The notes under the pieces were generated by a model, which saw only the letters and a program-made list of their open reading frames with translations, had not been told where the DNA came from and did no database searches. From the NCBI GenBank assembly GCA_002729515.1, contig PBYF01000120.1:1-52168 (forward strand): a stretch of DNA of 52,168 nt. Reading direction: 5' to 3'. Below are positions 26,641 to 35,201 of this stretch, piece after piece. Position 1 is the first letter of the stretch; each line of letters begins with the position of its first letter. Position numbers and translations under genes: made by a program. The stretch comes from Deltaproteobacteria bacterium (lineage in GTDB: Bacteria > Myxococcota_A > UBA9160 > SMWR01).

Positions 26641-28110
26641 GTGAAACCCAGCGCCCGGGACGTCCTCGCACTCGGCTTTGCCCTCGCCGCCGCGTGGCTC
26701 ACCCACCAGTTCGTTCTCGACCTCGCGCTCGTCGGCTGGGACACGTACCCGATCATCGCGGCCAGCCGGGTCGGGGGGCTCGGTGAACTGTCCGGCCTCT
26801 TCACCGAGGAGTGGATGGGCGGCCGTTACCCACGTGGTCATTTCTACCGCCCCGTGAGCGCGCTGAGCTTCGCCCTCGACCACACACTCTGGGGGCTCGA
26901 GCCCCGGGGCTACCAGTGGACGAACCTCGCCTGCCTCCTTTTCGCCGTGACCGCCGTGTACGCCGTGGCCCGTGCCTGGCTCGGGAGCGCAATCGCAGCG
27001 GGCGTCGCGGCACTTACCGTCGCCGTCCACCCCGCAATGCTCGAGGTCGTGCCCGTCTCGGCGCGGCGCTCCGACCTGCTGGCGTTGGCGTTCGTCGCGT
27101 GCACGCTCGCGATCCAGCGCTTCGACGCGGCGCCAGGGCGCCTCCGGATCACCATCGGTGCGCTCTTTGCGGCGCTGGCCGTCGCGGCCAAGGAGACCGG
27201 TGTCGTGGTGATCCCCGCAGTGCTCGCCGCACACGCCTGGCTCCCGGGAGTCGCCGCCCCGCGCGCCTGCCTGCGCCGAGCGGGCGTGGGCGGCGGGCCG
27301 GCGGCGCTGGCTGCACTCGCCGTCGTGGTACTGCGCAGCGCGGTGTTGGGCGGGCTCGGTGGCCACCCGGATTCTTCCCTGCTGGGTGGCGCGATTGCCG
27401 GAATTCAGGGAGCCGGAACCTGGCTCCACTTCGTCCTGGAACCACAGCCTTGGACGGAACTTCCCTTTGTCGACCTCGCGATTGCGGGGATCCTGGCCGG
27501 CGGACTCGGCCTGGCAACCTGGTGGACCCTGGAAGACGACCCGTCCGCACGCCCCGTCGCGGCGGTCCTCGCGGTCTGGGCCGTCTCCCTGCTGCTGCTG
27601 GCCGGCGTCTCGGGGGACCCCGCCTCTTGGTACGCAGCCCCCCTGCTGGCTCCCTATGCTTTGCTGCTCGGCCTCATCACGCGGGCCGTGCCCCGCCGCT
27701 GGCCGGCCGTGCAACGCTCCGCAGTGGCTGCAGCGGCATTCGTGGCAGTATTGCTCGTGAGCTACATCGTCCGCTCCGACCCGCTGCAAGGCTACGAGGG
27801 GTGGCGTTCGGTGAGCCGGCACACGGCGCAGTTCCTGCGCACTTTCGACGCGACGCTCGCCGGCGCACAGCCGGGCGACGTCGTGAGCGTCGAGGGGCTC
27901 CCGCTTGGCTTCGGCGCACCGATCGAGCGCATCGGGATCCGCAGCGCCCTTGGGCTCACCGACTACAGCGTCGCCGCCTACGCCGAACTGACGGTCCCGG
28001 GCCGCATAGTCCGCGTCGTGCTCCAAGATACCGTGGACTCCACCCCGGCTTCTGGCGAGACCGTCACCGTGCGGGTGACTCCCCTGCCACTCTCGGTAAC
28101 ACCGGAATGA
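26641..28110 (+). CDS. Multipass membrane protein, TMTC/GT-C-like without TPRs
   Basis: A 489-residue protein with about ten membrane helices. LALVGWDTYPI and GHFYRPVSALSFALDHTLWGL followed by HPAMLEVVPVSARRSDLLALAF match the pattern of the TMTC/DUF1736-type GT-C membrane proteins and parallel the next gene (YRPLTGLTYAVDAAFSGL, HPIHTEAVDSVSGRSELLSL). It lacks C-terminal TPRs and ends in a small beta-rich periplasmic part. The GTG at 26641 is next to a palindrome and no Shine-Dalgarno is seen. The stop overlaps the next ATG as ATGA. A polyprenyl-phosphate-sugar glycosyltransferase role is inferred from the fold. Confidence 0.75.
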   Translation: MKPSARDVLALGFALAAAWLTHQFVLDLALVGWDTYPIIAASRVGGLGELSGLFTEEWMGGRYPRGHFYRPVSALSFALDHTLWGLEPRGYQWTNLACLLFAVTAVYAVARAWLGSAIAAGVAALTVAVHPAMLEVVPVSARRSDLLALAFVACTLAIQRFDAAPGRLRITIGALFAALAVAAKETGVVVIPAVLAAHAWLPGVAAPRACLRRAGVGGGPAALAALAVVVLRSAVLGGLGGHPDSSLLGGAIAGIQGAGTWLHFVLEPQPWTELPFVDLAIAGILAGGLGLATWWTLEDDPSARPVAAVLAVWAVSLLLLAGVSGDPASWYAAPLLAPYALLLGLITRAVPRRWPAVQRSAVAAAAFVAVLLVSYIVRSDPLQGYEGWRSVSRHTAQFLRTFDATLAGAQPGDVVSVEGLPLGFGAPIERIGIRSALGLTDYSVAAYAELTVPGRIVRVVLQDTVDSTPASGETVTVRVTPLPLSVTPE

Positions 28111-29759
28111 AATTCCGCCGCGGGGCAGCGCTCTTCTTTCTCATCCTCGTCACGACCGTCGTGCACTGGCCCCTCGATCGCGCCGACTTCAGCTACGACG
28201 ACCGGAATCTCGTGCAGACCAACCCCGCGATCACGAGCATTGGACGCGCGCTCGAGGGCTTTCGGCTTCCCTTCCCTCCATCGCAGCCTGAGCGTGCGCT
28301 CTACCGCCCCCTGACCGGCCTCACCTACGCGGTCGACGCCGCGTTCAGTGGACTCCAGGGAGCCGCTTTCCACCGAACGAACGTCGCGCTCTACGCGCTG
28401 CTCGTCGTGCTGCTCCACCGCCTTGCGCTCGCCTACCGGCTGGGCGCGGGCTTCGCCTTCGCCTCCGCGCTGCTCTTCGCGATGCATCCGATCCACACTG
28501 AAGCTGTCGACAGCGTCTCTGGGCGCAGCGAGTTGCTCTCGCTGCTCTTCTCGGTGGGCGCGCTGCTGCTCTTCCTTCGCGTCGATGCCAGGGGCTGGCG
28601 TTCGCCCGCAGCACTCGGATCCGCCGCACTCTACGCCCTCGCTTGCCTCTCGAAAGAATCCGGGAGCGTGATGCTGGCCGTGCTGGCCGTCCACGCGGTG
28701 GCCCTGCGATCTCCCGCACTCCCCAACCCGCACGCCCGGCTCGCAGCGCTCCGCCCCTTGGCACCGCATGCAGCCGTGCTCCTGGGCTATATCCTGCTGC
28801 GCAGCCTCGTTCTCGGGCGATTCTCACCCGCGGCTGCAGTGCTGGGAGACGCCGATCTCTCGACCCGCTTCTGGACGATGGGCTCCGTCTTCTGGATCGA
28901 CTTCGTGCAGCTGATCGCGCCACTGAGACTCGAACTCGACTTCTACTACCAGGCGCGGATCGGAATCGTCGAGGCACCGACGACCGATGCTCTTCTCGGC
29001 TGGGCGATCCTGGTGTCAGTCGTTGCTGCGGCAATCGGACTTGCCCGAAGCCAGTGGCGTGCGCCCGCCGATCCACGACCGGCGCGGGCCGCGGCGGTGT
29101 GCGCGTTCGCGTTGCTGCTTTTTCCCCTATTCCCGACCTCCCACGCACTCCCCATCGGGGCCCTCTTCTCCGAACGCTTCCTCTTCGCACCTTCGCTCGG
29201 CTTCGTGCTCCTGGCAACGCTCGCGGGTCGCGCACTGCTGCGGCGTTCGTTGCCGCCACGAGGCGTTCTGGTGGCGGCCACGTTGCTCACGGGAAGCCTC
29301 GCGTTGGCGGGCGCCGTCCGCAGCCACTCCCGTGCACTCGAGTGGCGAGACGCCGTGCAGCTCTGGCGTGGCGCGCAACTGCACCTCACCGACAAGCGCG
29401 CGTACACGAATCTGGCCGCCGCGTACCTCGAGCGCGGCGAACTCGACCTGGCCGCAGCCCAGATCACGCGGGCGCTGGAACTCGATCCTCACGATGTAGC
29501 TTCGCTCGGCAACCGCGGCGTGCTCGAATTGCAGAGCGGCGACCTCGACGCCGCGACAGAAACCTTCGAGGCTCTGCTGAAACGGGACCCCGGCGATGCG
29601 CTCACGTGGTTCAACTTGGGGCAGACCGCCCAGGCGGCGGGCGATCCGGAGACGGCGGCGAGCCGCTTCCAACGCGCCGTGAACCTTGCTCCCGGAGACC
29701 CGCGTTTCCAGCAAGCCCTGGACACGGCCCGGAAACAACTCACTTCCAACGCGCCGTGA
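28107..29759 (+). CDS. TMTC-like membrane protein with C-terminal TPRs, duplicated 3' end
   Basis: A 550-residue protein. An N-terminal multipass region (about 1-410) starts with an acidic periplasmic motif SYDDRN (D31, D32) and has HPIHTEAVDSVSGRSELLSL. Three TPR-like units follow (about 430-540; for example AYTNLAAAYLERGELDLAAA). In eukaryotes, TMTC proteins are O-mannosyltransferases. A 77-bp tandem duplication at its 3' end shifts the frame so that it now ends RKQLTSNAP. The older ending, RKQLPPLQGPR, survives out of frame in the second copy (to 29842). The start is coupled to the previous gene by ATGA. Confidence 0.85.
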   Translation: MKFRRGAALFFLILVTTVVHWPLDRADFSYDDRNLVQTNPAITSIGRALEGFRLPFPPSQPERALYRPLTGLTYAVDAAFSGLQGAAFHRTNVALYALLVVLLHRLALAYRLGAGFAFASALLFAMHPIHTEAVDSVSGRSELLSLLFSVGALLLFLRVDARGWRSPAALGSAALYALACLSKESGSVMLAVLAVHAVALRSPALPNPHARLAALRPLAPHAAVLLGYILLRSLVLGRFSPAAAVLGDADLSTRFWTMGSVFWIDFVQLIAPLRLELDFYYQARIGIVEAPTTDALLGWAILVSVVAAAIGLARSQWRAPADPRPARAAAVCAFALLLFPLFPTSHALPIGALFSERFLFAPSLGFVLLATLAGRALLRRSLPPRGVLVAATLLTGSLALAGAVRSHSRALEWRDAVQLWRGAQLHLTDKRAYTNLAAAYLERGELDLAAAQITRALELDPHDVASLGNRGVLELQSGDLDAATETFEALLKRDPGDALTWFNLGQTAQAAGDPETAASRFQRAVNLAPGDPRFQQALDTARKQLTSNAP

Positions 29760-29819
29760 ACCTTGCTCCCGGAGACCCGCGTTTCCAGCAAGCCCTGAAT
29801 ACGGCCCGGAAACAACTGC
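29666..29819 (+). repeat. 77-bp tandem duplication at the 3' end of the TMTC-like gene
   Basis: Copies 29666-29742 and 29743-29819 match except for two substitutions (CTGGACAC versus CTGAATAC) and the final two bases. As 77 is not a multiple of three, the second copy is read in another frame and supplies a new TGA at 29757-29759. Confidence 0.95.
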
Positions 29820-29826
29820 CCCCGCT

Positions 29827-31236
29827 TCAGGGACCGAGATAGCCCAGCGCGCGAAGCTGCTCGTGTTCCTCGGGACCCAACTCGACCTCGCCGCCGCGCC
29901 GATAGTCCGCCGCGATCCGCGCGCTCTCATCGAGGTGGGAGCCGAGCAGAACCCGAAGCCTCGACAGCCGCTCCGGCGAACCCCGCGCCAGGTCCTCGCG
30001 CTCACCGGGATCGCTACCCGTGGCGTACAACTCCTCGCGCTCGATCGCATCACCCTGTCCGCGCCGGATGAGTTTGTGCTCCGTGTCCTGCACTGCACGC
30101 CAGCGCTGCACCTGTTCCGCCACAGCCCCCGCGTCCTGACGGGTGTAGCGCGTGGCCAGCAAATCGAAGAAGATCGCGCGTCCCGGAGACGGGGGCGCAC
30201 GAAGCGAGCGCCCCTGCACCGGGAAGTCCGGCTCGAAACCCGCGACGTCGAGCACCGTCGGAGCCACGTCGACCAGGCTCACCAGCCGGTCGTCCCGCAG
30301 ACCTTCCTGCTGCCCTGGGTACTTGACGATCAGCGGGATGTGGACGGTTTCAACGTGGAGGTTCTTCTTGTGTCCCTTCTCACCGTGATCGAAAAACTCC
30401 TCTCCATGGTCCGCCGTCAGGATCACGAGGGTGTCGTCCCAGAGTCCCCGTTCGCGAAGCGCTGCAAATAAACGCCCCAGGTGTTCGTCGGTCCAACGCA
30501 CCTCCCCCAAGTACTGGGCCTGGATCCAGTCGAGGTGCTCGCGCGCCATGTACGGATGGATCGCTGGATTCGTGTCGAAGGAGCCCGCATCCATGGGCTC
30601 GTCAGCGTCTCCAACAAACATCTCGTCGTAGGGCGGTGGCGGCCGGAAGTCGAAGTGTGGATCCCAGAAGTAGGCGAAGAGTAGGAAAGGACGCGCCGGG
30701 TCCCTCGCGTCGAGCCAGTGCTCCAAGGCCGCCAGCATCTCCGGGTTCGTGACGTCATCGTGCGCAAGCGGGTCGATCGGTGCGGAGATTCCGTCCACCC
30801 ACTGATCGAATCCTTGGCTCAATCCGTGGAGATGGCGCAGGTAGGGCCCACTCACCACGCCGGCGGTCGCGAAACCACGGCTTGCCAGGGCTTCGGCGAG
30901 CGTGGGGTAGGAATCGTCGAGTCGATCACGCGGCCCGTCGGTCTGGTGGGCGGTCGGGTAGAGACCCGTGAAGAGGCTCGCGTGGGCAGAGAGCGTCCAA
31001 CTCGTGACGCTGAAGGCATTGCCGTACAACGTGGCGCTCTCCGCGAGAGCGTCGATCGCTGGCGTTACCGGAACCTCGGGTCGCGATACGCTGCCCCCTC
31101 CGTAGGCGCCGACCACGTCCGTACGAGTCGACTCGAGGGTCACGATCACCACATTCGGAACGCCCGCCGGTGCCTGCGCCTCCGCACAGCCCATGAGCAG
31201 CGCGGCCGTCCCGGCCGCCTTGACGCCGCGCAACAC
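29827..31236 (-). CDS. Sulfatase/alkaline-phosphatase superfamily lipoprotein (copy 1)
   Basis: A 469-residue predicted lipoprotein (LLMGC, C17). The superfamily core is visible: IVTLESTRTDVVGAYG, WDPHFDF, LTADHGEEFFDHGEKGHKKN and a C-terminal LRALGYL. The position of the sulfatase Cys/Ser (CxPSR) reads TLSAHASLFTG, with Thr81 instead, so formylglycine cannot form. A phosphatase, phosphotransferase or other esterase role is likelier than sulfatase. I chose the GTG at 31236, one base after the Sel1 stop, because it gives a clean lipoprotein signal; an in-frame ATG at 31323 would overlap the Sel1 gene. Confidence 0.8.
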   Translation of the reverse strand: MLRGVKAAGTAALLMGCAEAQAPAGVPNVVIVTLESTRTDVVGAYGGGSVSRPEVPVTPAIDALAESATLYGNAFSVTSWTLSAHASLFTGLYPTAHQTDGPRDRLDDSYPTLAEALASRGFATAGVVSGPYLRHLHGLSQGFDQWVDGISAPIDPLAHDDVTNPEMLAALEHWLDARDPARPFLLFAYFWDPHFDFRPPPPYDEMFVGDADEPMDAGSFDTNPAIHPYMAREHLDWIQAQYLGEVRWTDEHLGRLFAALRERGLWDDTLVILTADHGEEFFDHGEKGHKKNLHVETVHIPLIVKYPGQQEGLRDDRLVSLVDVAPTVLDVAGFEPDFPVQGRSLRAPPSPGRAIFFDLLATRYTRQDAGAVAEQVQRWRAVQDTEHKLIRRGQGDAIEREELYATGSDPGEREDLARGSPERLSRLRVLLGSHLDESARIAADYRRGGEVELGPEEHEQLRALGYLGP

Positions 31237-31237
31237 C

Positions 31238-32539
31238 CTAGGGACTCGCCGCGCCTCCGGAGCCGGCGTGCCGCTCCCGCCACGCGGCGGCCAACTCCGC
31301 ACCCTCCGCGACATGCTCCGCACTCAGCTCCGTGCGCAGGACCTCCAGCGCGTTCGCCACATCGATTTCTTCCGAGTCACCGGCCAGGCTCAACCACATG
31401 AAGGACCGCGCCGGATCGGCGGGCACGCCCTCGCCCCGAAGCAGCACCGCGCCCAACTTCGCCTGTCCGAAGGGATTGCCGTTCTCGGCCGAAGCGCGAT
31501 ACCAGCGAACCGCCTCGACGATATCCTGCGCGACGCCGCGTCCAGCGGCGTAGGAAGCCCCCAGGTCGTGCTGCGCGGAGGACTCACCCTGCCTTGCAGC
31601 CGCCTCCCACAGGCGGGCGGCTTCTCCGAAGTCCTGGGGCACCCCCTGCCCCAGGGAATAAAGCGCTCCCAGGTCACGCTGTGCAAAAACATGACCCGAA
31701 TCGGCTGCTTGGCGGAACCAATACGCGGCCTGCTCCGAGTCGGCCTCCACTCCGAGCCCCTTGCGATAGGCATCTCCCAGGGAGTACTGCGAACCCGCAT
31801 ACCCCCCCTCCGCCGATCGCAGTAAAAAATAGACAGCCCGCTCGTTGTCCACCGGTACGCTCAAGCCACTGCTGTACACATTCGCGAGAAAGGCGAGAGC
31901 CATCGGGTGATCCTGCTCGGCAGCGCGTTCGACCCAGACCATCGTCTCGCCGGGATCCGCCGTCACGCCGAGCCCACGGTCGTAGAAAATCGCGGTCATG
32001 AACTGCGCCTCCGCATCCCCCTCCTCGGCGCGCAGCCGATAGGACTCCGCAATCTCGACTGGATCACCAACCACACCGGCGAGGTGAAGCTTTCTGACGA
32101 CCTCGCCCGCATCCGCTCGGCCCAGAGCCGCTGCGCGCTCGAACCACAGGCTCGCCCGACCGTAGTCCTGCTGCACACCGGTACCGCCCAGGTAGAGCCC
32201 GCCGAGGCGTACCATGGCCTCGGCAATTCCCTGCACCGCAGCGCGCTCGAGCCATTCTGTAGCCTGCGCCGGGTCTTTCCCGACGCCCACACCGGCCAGG
32301 TAGCGTATGCCGAGGATCAACTGACCGCCGGCATTGCCCTGTTCGGCGGCCTTGCGGTACCAGTACGTCGCATCCTTCTCGTTGCGGTCCACCCCTTCAC
32401 CCACAGCGTAGCGCCCTGCAAGTTCAAGCCGCGAGTCCATGCCGCCCAGCCAGGCTTTGGCCCGCAGCCGATCGAGGTCGCCGCAGCCCGTCAGCACGAG
32501 TGCCATCACCATCCAGCATGCGAAACGTGTCGAGCGCAT
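31238..32539 (-). CDS. Sel1-repeat lipoprotein
   Basis: A 433-residue lipoprotein (MVMALVLTGC, Cys 19) made almost entirely of about ten Sel1-like repeats of roughly 36 residues, for example AELAGRY-type starts LELAGRYAVGEGVDRNEKDA and LGASYAAGRGVAQDIVEAVR. These form an alpha-solenoid that typically scaffolds partners at the envelope. GAGG lies about ten bases before the ATG. It sits between two sulfatase-superfamily lipoproteins on the same strand, ending 1 bp before the downstream one starts, so it may assemble or guide them. That is context-based inference. Confidence 0.88.
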   Translation of the reverse strand: MRSTRFACWMVMALVLTGCGDLDRLRAKAWLGGMDSRLELAGRYAVGEGVDRNEKDATYWYRKAAEQGNAGGQLILGIRYLAGVGVGKDPAQATEWLERAAVQGIAEAMVRLGGLYLGGTGVQQDYGRASLWFERAAALGRADAGEVVRKLHLAGVVGDPVEIAESYRLRAEEGDAEAQFMTAIFYDRGLGVTADPGETMVWVERAAEQDHPMALAFLANVYSSGLSVPVDNERAVYFLLRSAEGGYAGSQYSLGDAYRKGLGVEADSEQAAYWFRQAADSGHVFAQRDLGALYSLGQGVPQDFGEAARLWEAAARQGESSAQHDLGASYAAGRGVAQDIVEAVRWYRASAENGNPFGQAKLGAVLLRGEGVPADPARSFMWLSLAGDSEEIDVANALEVLRTELSAEHVAEGAELAAAWRERHAGSGGAASP

Positions 32540-32651
32540 CGTTTTTCCCTCGCGCTGCCGCAGCGGGCGGCACGCGCCGTGTCCTACAAGCGGCTCAAGG
32601 TACCGGATCTACTGCTCCATGCCGCGTGTTCCCCAAAAGGACCCGAGGCAT

Positions 32652-34019
32652 CTACTCATCCAAATAGCCGAGCTGACGAAGGCGCTCACGATCTTCGGAA
32701 TCCAGCTGCGGCCGAGTCTCAGCGGAGCGCTCGAGGCCGGCACGCAGCGCGCCGAGCCGTGCGCGCAGATCTGCCGCCACCTGGGGAGCCGCCGCGCTCA
32801 GCTCTACCTCTTCATCACCCACCTCGTAGAGGCGCCCGGCATATACCCCGCCCTGTTTTGTCGCGACGAACTTGAAGCCGTTGGCGATGATCCCAACGCG
32901 CTCCACCTCGTCTGCGCCGAGGGTGGCGAAGTAGGGTGTGCTTGCCCCGCGCTCCGCCCCGGGTCCAAACAGGTCGCGTCCCAATCCCCTCGAATCCAAG
33001 GGCAGCCCTTCGAGCAACGCGAGCAGCGACGGCATCAGGTCGACCAGCGTGACCGGGTCATCGCGCCGGGAGGGACCTCGCCCTGGAATACGGACCAGCA
33101 GCGGCACGCGCACCTGTTCGTCACCGAGACGCGAGCCGTGGGCAAACCAGACGCCGTTCTCACCGAGAGACTCGCCGTGGTCGGCCGTGAAGACGATCAC
33201 GGCCCGGTCGCCGAGACCCGCAGACTCCACGGTCTCGAGCAAGCGACCGATCTGCTGATCCACGTACTGGATCTCTGCGCGGTAACCGGCGCGGTACCAC
33301 GCAACCTCGTGACGGTCCTGCAGGAACTGGTAGCGCGGGATCACGCCCTCACCGCGATGATCCTCGCCGACCGACAGCGAACGCGTTCCGTCCTCGGCTC
33401 GTCGCTCCGCAGGAAGCAACCGTTCGCGAGCATCGCCGGGTGGATCGTAGGGTCCGTGTGGGTCCTGGTAGTGCACCCAGACGAAACAACGCGTCGACGG
33501 GATCTGCGTACAGCCCTCCACCGATTCGATCGCAGCATCCGTCGTCGCTTCGGCGCTGCGCTCGGGCCAACCCCGCACCGCCTCCTTCTCGGGGAATCGG
33601 TCGTCGAAACGATCGAAGCCCCGCGCGACTCCCGACTCTCGCCTCAATACCCAGTTTCCGACCACACCCCCCGTCCGCCACCCGCGCGAACCCAGTTCGG
33701 TAGCGAGCGTGGGCACGCTGTCGGGCAGACCCGACTCGTTGTTCCAGATGCCGAGTTCTTCCGGGTAGCGGCCTGTGAGCAGGCCAGCAACCGAGGGCAA
33801 TGTGAACGACGACGCTGCGTACGCCAGCGTGAAGACATTGGCCCCGGCGGCGAATTCGTCGAGATTCGGCGTGAGACCGCGGGAGCTGCCGTAGACCCCG
33901 AGTTCATCGGCACGGAGCGTATCGACGCTGATCAGCAGCAGGAGTCTGGGAGGCGGCGGCCCACCGCACCCCGCCGCCGCCAAGCTGAACGCGGCGAGCC
34001 ACGCGACAACCCTGCGCAA
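32652..34019 (-). CDS. Sulfatase/alkaline-phosphatase superfamily lipoprotein (copy 2)
   Basis: A 455-residue predicted lipoprotein (SLAAAGC, C18). It has LLISVDTLRADELGVYG, WVHYQDPHGPYDPP, FTADHGESLGENGVWFAHGSRL and a C-terminal LRQLGYLDE. The nucleophile loop is FTLPSVAGLLTGRYP: Thr73 takes the place of the formylglycine Cys. It closely parallels the 42566 gene over its length, so the two are paralogues. The TTG at 34019 is preferred because GGAGGGG lies seven bases before it and the protein then begins at its signal. It is divergent from the MBL gene. Confidence 0.82.
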   Translation of the reverse strand: MRRVVAWLAAFSLAAAGCGGPPPPRLLLLISVDTLRADELGVYGSSRGLTPNLDEFAAGANVFTLAYAASSFTLPSVAGLLTGRYPEELGIWNNESGLPDSVPTLATELGSRGWRTGGVVGNWVLRRESGVARGFDRFDDRFPEKEAVRGWPERSAEATTDAAIESVEGCTQIPSTRCFVWVHYQDPHGPYDPPGDARERLLPAERRAEDGTRSLSVGEDHRGEGVIPRYQFLQDRHEVAWYRAGYRAEIQYVDQQIGRLLETVESAGLGDRAVIVFTADHGESLGENGVWFAHGSRLGDEQVRVPLLVRIPGRGPSRRDDPVTLVDLMPSLLALLEGLPLDSRGLGRDLFGPGAERGASTPYFATLGADEVERVGIIANGFKFVATKQGGVYAGRLYEVGDEEVELSAAAPQVAADLRARLGALRAGLERSAETRPQLDSEDRERLRQLGYLDE

Positions 34020-34097
34020 CGGTCTTTCCCCTCCAGAAGCCTTCAACCTAGCACACGCCCCGCTGCACATCGCGGGCCAATCGCCTACGGTGCGTAC

Positions 34098-35201
34098 GTG
34101 ACGCGGAGACAGGAACAGGAGCCGGCCCTCCCTGAGGTCGTTGAAGTCGCTCCGAGCGTGTTGCGCATGGCACTACCGATCCACCTCCCGGGCCTCGAAC
34201 ACGTCAACTGCTACGCGTTCGTCGACGACGAGGGTGCAGCAGTCGTCGACCCAGGCCTCCCGGGTCCCTCGACTTGGCGAACCTTCCAGGAGCGGCTGAA
34301 GCAGATCGGCATGGAGGTCCGTCACGTCCACACCGTGATCATCACCCACTCCCACCCCGACCACTTCGGAGGCGCCGCGAGAATCGCCAAGGAGTCCGGG
34401 GCCAAGGTCATAGCGCATCACAGCTTCGCCTTCGGACCGCCCGCGGCACAAACCGCCGCGCCCGAAGTCTCTGCAGACGATCTCGCGGCTCAGCACCCAT
34501 CCGGCAGCGACGAGGCCGCTAAGGGCGAAGAGCCGGACAAGCATCTCCGGGACCAGTTGGCCAGCTTCACACGCAGCCGAACACCCTGGGGAGGCGAAGC
34601 CCCACGACCCCCCTGGCGCACCCGCCTCAAGTGGCGGGCCCTACGGCTCGTCAGCGGCCGCATCATCCCCCAGATAAGCGATTCGGTGGAGCACGGGGAC
34701 GTTCTGCGCCTGGCAGGACGCGAGTGGTTCGTCGTGCACACGCCCGGGCACACCCAGGATCACTTCTGCCTGCACGACCCTGCGAGCAGGCTCTTCCTGG
34801 CCGGCGACCACGTCCTTCCGAGCATCACCCCCCACATTTCTGGATTGGCCAGCTCACCCGATCCCCTGGCCTCGTATTTCTACTCCCTCGACCGTGTTGC
34901 CGAAATCAAGGAAGTCGGTCAAGTGCTTCCGGCCCACGGCCATCCATTCGAGAATCTCGCGGCCCGCACAGTGGCGATCAAGCGCCACCATCAAGAGCGC
35001 CTCGGCAAATTGAAGGACATTTCTCACGAGTACGGACGGCCCGCCACGGTTCAGGAGTTCTCCCATCACCTCTTCCACCCCCGCGCCTGGGGCTCGATGG
35101 CGGACAGCGAGACATTCGCGCACCTGGAGCACCTGCGAATCGCCGGCGATGCCGAACTCACGGTCGAGCGCGACGGAACCTATCGCTACCTCACTCGCTA
35201 G
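34098..35201 (+). CDS. MBL-fold metallo-hydrolase
   Basis: A 367-residue cytoplasmic metallo-beta-lactamase-fold protein. Zinc ligands are seen in THSHPDHFGG (HSHPDH at 84-89), HTPGHTQDH, LAGDHVLP and PAHGHPF. An insert (about 105-185) rich in charged residues separates the first two motifs, and a winged-helix-like C-terminus follows (KLKDISHEYGRPATVQEFSHHLF), as in LACTB2-like proteins. The GTG at 34098 has no Shine-Dalgarno; an ATG at 34168 is an alternative. Its 3' end overlaps the converging helicase gene by 11 bp. Substrate unknown. Confidence 0.85.
   Translation: MTRRQEQEPALPEVVEVAPSVLRMALPIHLPGLEHVNCYAFVDDEGAAVVDPGLPGPSTWRTFQERLKQIGMEVRHVHTVIITHSHPDHFGGAARIAKESGAKVIAHHSFAFGPPAAQTAAPEVSADDLAAQHPSGSDEAAKGEEPDKHLRDQLASFTRSRTPWGGEAPRPPWRTRLKWRALRLVSGRIIPQISDSVEHGDVLRLAGREWFVVHTPGHTQDHFCLHDPASRLFLAGDHVLPSITPHISGLASSPDPLASYFYSLDRVAEIKEVGQVLPAHGHPFENLAARTVAIKRHHQERLGKLKDISHEYGRPATVQEFSHHLFHPRAWGSMADSETFAHLEHLRIAGDAELTVERDGTYRYLTR

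Noticed and set aside
26386-28026. 546-codon open frame on the minus strand
   Set aside because: Antisense to the first TMTC-like gene, with no domain or signal.
32439-34097. Long N-terminal extension of the MBL-fold protein
   Set aside because: The frame is open upstream but is antisense to the copy 2 lipoprotein gene; the fold begins only after 34098.
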